Shown: piece by piece, positions 60,091 through 64,000 of the stretch
Layout of the letters: each line of letters begins with the position of its first letter
Numbering within the stretch: the first letter of the stretch is position 1
Assembly (NCBI GenBank): GCA_031400505.1
Contig: JANNPZ010000033.1
Span: 1-64,000 of the forward strand
Reading direction: 5' to 3'
Length of the DNA stretch: 64,000 nucleotides
Source: JAIYDJ01 sp031400505
Lineage (GTDB): Bacteria; Pseudomonadota; Alphaproteobacteria; Rhodobacterales; Rhodobacteraceae
Notes under the pieces: generated by a model
Seen by the model: only the letters and a program-made list of their open reading frames with translations
Told to the model about the DNA's origin: nothing
The model's database searches: none
Position numbers and translations under genes: made by a program

Positions 60091-60501
60091 GCTGGTTGGA
60101 CTTCGGGGTTGCAAACGTCGACGTTGGATATGCCGCCGGGACGTCGCAGCACCGGCGGACGGCGGAGCGCAAGCATATCTGACGCCGCAACCCGGCTACG
60201 GCTGTTGGTCGCAAAAATCACCTTTGGTGCCACAGTCGATGCTTGGGCACCCGGCACGCCACCACAAGACCGCCGCCGCAAGGCCGCCAGTACCGTGGCC
60301 AATGGGGGGGCGGAAAACCAGCCGATTGTGCCGATAAACGCGCGATCTGCATCGCCGCAACCAAGGCCGGCGTTGCGCTGAACTCGGCCCGATGACGGCC
60401 AGATGCGTGGAATGTTGACGCTTTGACAGGGTCCTGCCGTTGTTCGCGCAAACCAGGGCCGCATGTCCTATCGGTGGCTCTTCAGTGATCCGGAACTGGG
60501 C
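60091..60501. other. Intergenic stretch without a recognisable gene
   Basis: 411 bases between convergent genes. Open frames on both strands (for example minus 60066-60464) are Arg/Pro/Ala-rich with no domain or ribosome site. A half site TGGTTGGAC near 60092 recalls the operators but lacks the right arm. No terminator with a T-run is obvious. Confidence 0.6.
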
Positions 60502-61671
60502 CTAACTTTTTCTGACATGCTCTTTCAGGAAGGCCTCGGAAATCGAAAAGCCCAGGCCCGGTGCATCGGGGATAGCCACCATGCCGTCAGACGCGGCCAC
60601 GCTGCTCTCGATCAGGTCGTGGATCATCGGATTGGCCCCGCAAGAGTATTCGATGGTAAAGCTGGCCGGCGATGCGGCGCACAGGTGTAGCCCCGCAAAG
60701 AAGCACGGCGCGCCGGCCCACAGATGCGGGGCAAAGCGCAGGTTGAAGCTGGAGGCAAGGCTGGCGATCCGCATGGTTTCGGTGATGCCGCCGCAAAATG
60801 CGGGATCGGGTTGCAGGATATCGACGCATCCACCCATCACCAGATCGCGAAAGGCAAAGCGCGTCGCCTCGGATTCGCCCGCTGCGATGGGCATGCTGGC
60901 AAAGGCGCGCACCTCGGCCATGCCGGGTTTGTCGTCTGCAATCACCGGCTCTTCGAACCACGCGAGGTCGCAGTCACGCACCAGATGGGCAAACCGCTTG
61001 GCCTCGCCCACCGTATAGGTGCCATGTGCATCGACGGCGATCTCGATGCCGGGGCCAATGGCCGCGCGCGCTGCCTTAACGCGGGCGGCGGACACATGGG
61101 CCGCGCCGTCCATCGAGCCTATCCGCATCTTCACCGCCCGAAAACCGCCGATGTCGATGTAGGACTGCAACTGCGCCCCGATCCCGGCAGCATTCGCCCA
61201 GCCCCCCGAGGCATAGGCGGGCAGCCGGTCGGCTTTGCGCCCGCCAAGCAACTGCCAGACCGGCTGGTTGAGGTGCTTGCCCAGGATGTCCCACAGCGCG
61301 ATATCGACGGCAGAGATTGCCGCCACCGTCAGGCCGCGCCGTGCGATCTGCGGCATCGCATGGCCTGCCCGTGCCGCCTGACCGGCGCGGACGCCATTAT
61401 ACAACATCTCCCAGATCGCAGTGATGTCACCCGCGTGGCGGCCGATCAGCTGTGGTGCGATTTCATGGTTCAGCAAATGCACCAGCGCGCCATACTGCCC
61501 CGCGCTGCCGGCGGCGTTTTTCCCTTCACCCCAACCGACCAGCCCGTCATCCGTCTCGATGCGCAGGATCGCGGCATCGAACGTGGTCAGCGTGCCGAAA
61601 TCGCTGCGGTGCTGCCGGGCGGTTTCGATCGGGATCGAAACCCACCAGGCCTCGACGCTTTTGATACGCAT
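60502..61671 (-). CDS. Mandelate racemase / muconate lactonizing enzyme family protein (sugar-acid dehydratase-like)
   Basis: A 389-aa enolase-superfamily enzyme. Likely active-site residues are Lys181-x-Arg183 (AVKMRIG), metal ligands Asp214 (AVDAHG), Glu240 (WFEEP) and Glu266 (AAGESE), and general base His316 (FAPHLW). These abstract a proton alpha to a carboxylate, typically dehydrating or epimerising sugar acids. ATG 61671 has GGAGACAGGG upstream. It follows the isomerase gene by 56 bases in one leftward operon. Confidence 0.88.
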   Translation of the reverse strand: MRIKSVEAWWVSIPIETARQHRSDFGTLTTFDAAILRIETDDGLVGWGEGKNAAGSAGQYGALVHLLNHEIAPQLIGRHAGDITAIWEMLYNGVRAGQAARAGHAMPQIARRGLTVAAISAVDIALWDILGKHLNQPVWQLLGGRKADRLPAYASGGWANAAGIGAQLQSYIDIGGFRAVKMRIGSMDGAAHVSAARVKAARAAIGPGIEIAVDAHGTYTVGEAKRFAHLVRDCDLAWFEEPVIADDKPGMAEVRAFASMPIAAGESEATRFAFRDLVMGGCVDILQPDPAFCGGITETMRIASLASSFNLRFAPHLWAGAPCFFAGLHLCAASPASFTIEYSCGANPMIHDLIESSVAASDGMVAIPDAPGLGFSISEAFLKEHVRKS

Positions 61672-61727
61672 CCCTGTCTCCAATCATCTGCGGCGGCCCC
61701 GGCCAAGCCGGGCAGCGCGCGGTTTGC

Positions 61728-62615
61728 CTATTTGATCAAAGGCAACAGGGTTTCAGCGGTAATGCGCATCTGCGCGTCATAGAACGCCTCGGTCAGCACG
61801 CTCGATCCATGGTCCTGGATGAACTTCAGCTGCTCGGGCGAGATATCGACCGGATTGCGTTCCACCATGTTGGGATAGATTGCCGCGGGCGTGCGGTCCA
61901 CGGGGGCCACGAATTCATTGGTCAGCGCCCCGTCATAGCCGATGCTGCGCAGGGTGGCGACGATGGCTTTCCAATCGAGATGGCCAAGACCCGCGGCAAA
62001 GCGGTTGTTGTCCGCGACGTGGAAATCAAAGAGCCGCTTGCCCGCCAGACGGATCGCGTCGTGGATGTTCGATTCCTCCATGTTCAGATGGTAGGCATCA
62101 AGGCAGACGCCGCAGTCGGGGTGCACCGCGTCGGCCAGCGCCAGCGCTTGTGCCGCACGGTTGAAGAAATAGGTTTCGAACCGGTTCAGGGGTTCGATCG
62201 CGACTTTCACGCCGACCTTCTGGGCGTGGGCAAAGCACTCTTTTGTGGCCTCGACCACCCATTTCCATTCTTCTTCTTCGGTCGCGTCCGGCACCACCTT
62301 TCCGACCGTGGCGGGCACCAGCGTGATGATCTCGCCTTCCAGTTCCGACACCATCGTCAGCACCGATTTGACGTAATCCACCGACCGGGCGCGCTGGCCT
62401 TCGTCTTTGGCCGCAAGGTTGCGCTCGCCCAGCGTCAGCGTCACGGCACCCCAGCAGCGGATGCCATGCTCTTTCAGCAGCGCCCGGGTTTCCTTGACCT
62501 GGTATTGCGCCGGTTCGCCCGAGATTTCGATGGATTCATAGCCATATTTCTTGATCCGCCGCAGCGTGACGGCAAGCGGTTCGGCCCGCATCCAGTTGTG
62601 AGTTGAAAGATGCAT
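61728..62615 (-). CDS. Sugar isomerase/epimerase TIM barrel
   Basis: A 295-aa xylose-isomerase-like barrel. Metal ligands in the tagatose 3-epimerase pattern are Glu141 (AIEPLNRFE), Asp173/His176 (CLDAYHLNMEE), His199 (DFHVADNNR) and Glu234 (NEFVAP). It probably epimerises a ketose or related sugar. AAGGGG precedes ATG 62615; the longer frame is leader. An operator candidate lies 66-82 bases upstream, so it is probably regulated together with the ABC operon. Confidence 0.86.
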   Translation of the reverse strand: MHLSTHNWMRAEPLAVTLRRIKKYGYESIEISGEPAQYQVKETRALLKEHGIRCWGAVTLTLGERNLAAKDEGQRARSVDYVKSVLTMVSELEGEIITLVPATVGKVVPDATEEEEWKWVVEATKECFAHAQKVGVKVAIEPLNRFETYFFNRAAQALALADAVHPDCGVCLDAYHLNMEESNIHDAIRLAGKRLFDFHVADNNRFAAGLGHLDWKAIVATLRSIGYDGALTNEFVAPVDRTPAAIYPNMVERNPVDISPEQLKFIQDHGSSVLTEAFYDAQMRITAETLLPLIK

Positions 62616-62680
62616 TTTTTCCCCTTCCTGTTGTTCCAATGCGTCTAAAAGCGCGACCGGTTCGCATGTATCCAATGCCT

Positions 62681-62697
62681 AACTGGTTGGACCAGAT
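62681..62697. promoter_or_regulatory. FadR-type operator candidate 4 (TGGT-TGG-ACCA)
   Basis: AACTGGT-TGG-ACCAGAT, core 62684-62694. It shares AACTGGTTGGACCAG with the site at 54234-54252. It lies in the promoter-proximal region of the leftward isomerase/dehydratase operon. Confidence 0.6.
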
Positions 62698-62846
62698 GGG
62701 CTTGTCGCACAGATACCGGAATGGTCGCACTTGCGCAAGGTTGGTAAAGGTCCCTGTGCGGAAAGCGTGAAAACACAGGTTTTGTCCGGCTATGAGCGCC
62801 TTCTCTGGGTCTGGCTGGAATTTTCGGTGCAGAAGTGCTCTGGTTT

Positions 62847-62857
62847 TGGTAATACCA
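62847..62857. promoter_or_regulatory. FadR-type operator candidate 5 (TGGT-AAT-ACCA)
   Basis: Core TGGT-AAT-ACCA in the context GTTTTGGTAATACCAGCTT, identical over 14 bases (TTTTGGTAATACCAG region) to the site at 54416-54432. It lies 83 bases before ATG 62940. The rest of the 324-base divergent region (62616-62939) contains no gene. Confidence 0.6.
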
Positions 62858-62939
62858 GCTTGACCGTCGTCCCGAACCCATCAACGATGCCGCGACCAAA
62901 AGCGCGGGCCTTGATCCGCAATCAGACCGAGGGAATGAA

Positions 62940-63995
62940 ATGGCCAAGACAATGAAGGGTCCGGGGATTTTTCTGGCGCAGTTCGTCAGCGATCAGGCCC
63001 CCTACAACAGCCTTGCCTCGATCGCCGAATGGGCGGGCGATCTGGGCTTTCGGGGCATCCAGATCCCAAGCTGGGATGCCCGGCTCTTCGATCTGGAAAA
63101 GGCCGCCACCTCGCAAACCTACTGCGACGAAGTGATCGGCGTGTGTGCCGATGCGGGCGTCGAGATTACCGAACTGTCGACGCATCTGCAGGGCCAGCTT
63201 GTTGCGGTCAATCCGGTCTATGACGCGGCTTTCGACGGCTTTGCCCCCGCAGCGGTGCATGGCAATCCCAAGGCCCGGCAGGAATGGGCGGTGCAGCAGA
63301 TGGTCCATGCGGCCAAAGCTTCGCGCAACCTCGGGCTGCTGGCCTCGGTCAGCTTTACCGGTTCGCTGGCTTTCCCGTATCTCTACCCCTGGCCCCAGCG
63401 CCCGGCCGGTCTGATCGACGAGGCCTTCGCCGAGCTTGGCCGTCGCTGGCGCCCGATTCTGGACGCCTATGAGGACGCCGGCTGCGATCTGGCCTATGAA
63501 ATCCATCCCGGCGAGGATGTCTTTGACGGCGCAACGTTCGAGATGTTTCTTGACGCGGTCGGCGGGCACAAACGTTGCACGATCAACTACGATCCGTCGC
63601 ATTTCCTGCTGCAACAGCTGGATTATCTTGAATTCATCGACATCTACCACAGCCGGATCGCGGCCTTTCACGTCAAGGATGCAGAGTTCAACCCGACCGG
63701 GCGGCAAGGGGTCTATTCGGGCTATCAGCCGTGGATGAAACGCGCCGCCCGGTTCCGCAGCCTTGGCGATGGGCAAGTGGATTTCGTGGGCATCTTCTCA
63801 AAGCTGGCCGAGTACAACTACGACCGTTGGGCCGTGATGGAATGGGAATGCTGCCTGAAGCACCCCGAGGACGGGGCGGCAGAAGGCGCGCCCTTCATAA
63901 ACAATCACATCATCCGCGTGACGGAACGGGCATTCGACGACTTTGCCAGCGGCGGCACCGACATGGCTTTGTTAAAGTGGATGATGGGGATCTGA
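62940..63995 (+). CDS. Sugar phosphate isomerase/epimerase-like TIM barrel
   Basis: A 351-aa xylose-isomerase-like barrel, longer than the other two in the window. Candidate metal ligands are Glu187 (YEIHPGED), Asp218/His221 (NYDPSHF), His244 (AFHVKDAEF) and Glu301 (VMEWE). Similar proteins accompany inositol or rare-sugar oxidoreductases. The last bases of the window (63998-64000, ATG two bases after its stop) may start a downstream operon partner. Confidence 0.85.
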   Translation: MAKTMKGPGIFLAQFVSDQAPYNSLASIAEWAGDLGFRGIQIPSWDARLFDLEKAATSQTYCDEVIGVCADAGVEITELSTHLQGQLVAVNPVYDAAFDGFAPAAVHGNPKARQEWAVQQMVHAAKASRNLGLLASVSFTGSLAFPYLYPWPQRPAGLIDEAFAELGRRWRPILDAYEDAGCDLAYEIHPGEDVFDGATFEMFLDAVGGHKRCTINYDPSHFLLQQLDYLEFIDIYHSRIAAFHVKDAEFNPTGRQGVYSGYQPWMKRAARFRSLGDGQVDFVGIFSKLAEYNYDRWAVMEWECCLKHPEDGAAEGAPFINNHIIRVTERAFDDFASGGTDMALLKWMMGI

Positions 63996-64000
63996 CCATG

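Noticed and set aside
60066..60464. 132-aa minus-strand frame in the gap after the ABC operon
   Set aside because: Overlaps the ATPase 3' end, Arg/Pro-rich filler composition, no ribosome site.

Overview
This window looks like the chromosome of a Rhodobacteraceae (Roseobacter-type) alphaproteobacterium. The evidence is high GC, the gene pairs purM-purN, cobS/cobT, aroK-aroB, ppx-rlmE and ycbB/ycbK-type L,D-transpeptidase/DUF882, an IalB-family protein, and the split, B12-dependent methionine-synthase genes typical of that group. Codon use looks uniform. The only clear mobile DNA is a decayed IS5-family element at the left end.

Layout. 0-1.5 kb: the 3' end of a probable ChaC-type gamma-glutamylcyclotransferase, a dead IS5-type element and a CAU-anticodon tRNA. 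1.6-12.5 kb: housekeeping genes (purM, purN, rnd, sufE, a DUF427 protein, a Xaa-Pro aminopeptidase, cobT, an FMN reductase, cobS, a RidA-like protein) and tRNA-Gly(CCC). 12.8-20.6 kb: a long leftward gene string with fasciclin / RskA-like anti-sigma / ECF sigma, then a corrinoid-reactivation ASKHA protein, LtrA, a cupin, a pterin-binding methyltransferase, a MetF-like reductase and a 'virulence factor' domain protein. 20.9-28.7 kb: ppx-rlmE, the DUF882 protein, an L,D-transpeptidase, an LpxD-like/ACP/ketoacyl-synthase cassette and an IalB protein. 29-42.4 kb: a HerA-like ATPase, a CBS/CorC protein, xerD, a 44-aa membrane protein coupled to a 509-aa secreted protein, aroK-aroB, an SbcCD/YhaON-like pair, a LysR regulator, a DUF924 protein and a small membrane protein.

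42.8-64 kb is catabolic and accessory. First comes an aldehyde dehydrogenase / small proteins / NCS1 permease set, divergent from an XRE-cupin regulator. Next is a LacI-controlled ribose-type ABC operon with a sugar 3-epimerase, facing a 2-hydroxyacid dehydrogenase. An M24 peptidase follows, then a second ABC operon with two ATPases and a 62-aa membrane protein. The window ends with an enolase-superfamily dehydratase and two more sugar isomerase/epimerase TIM barrels.

The most interesting unlabelled signal is a set of five TGGT-N3-ACCA inverted repeats, the core expected for a FadR-type GntR regulator. They lie upstream of the M24 peptidase, the second ABC operon and the divergent isomerase genes. 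This suggests one carbohydrate or sugar-acid regulon whose regulator lies outside the window. Other leads are a candidate Hfq-type small RNA at about 28.9 kb, several translationally coupled small membrane proteins, and intra-operon hairpins behind both ABC binding-protein genes.
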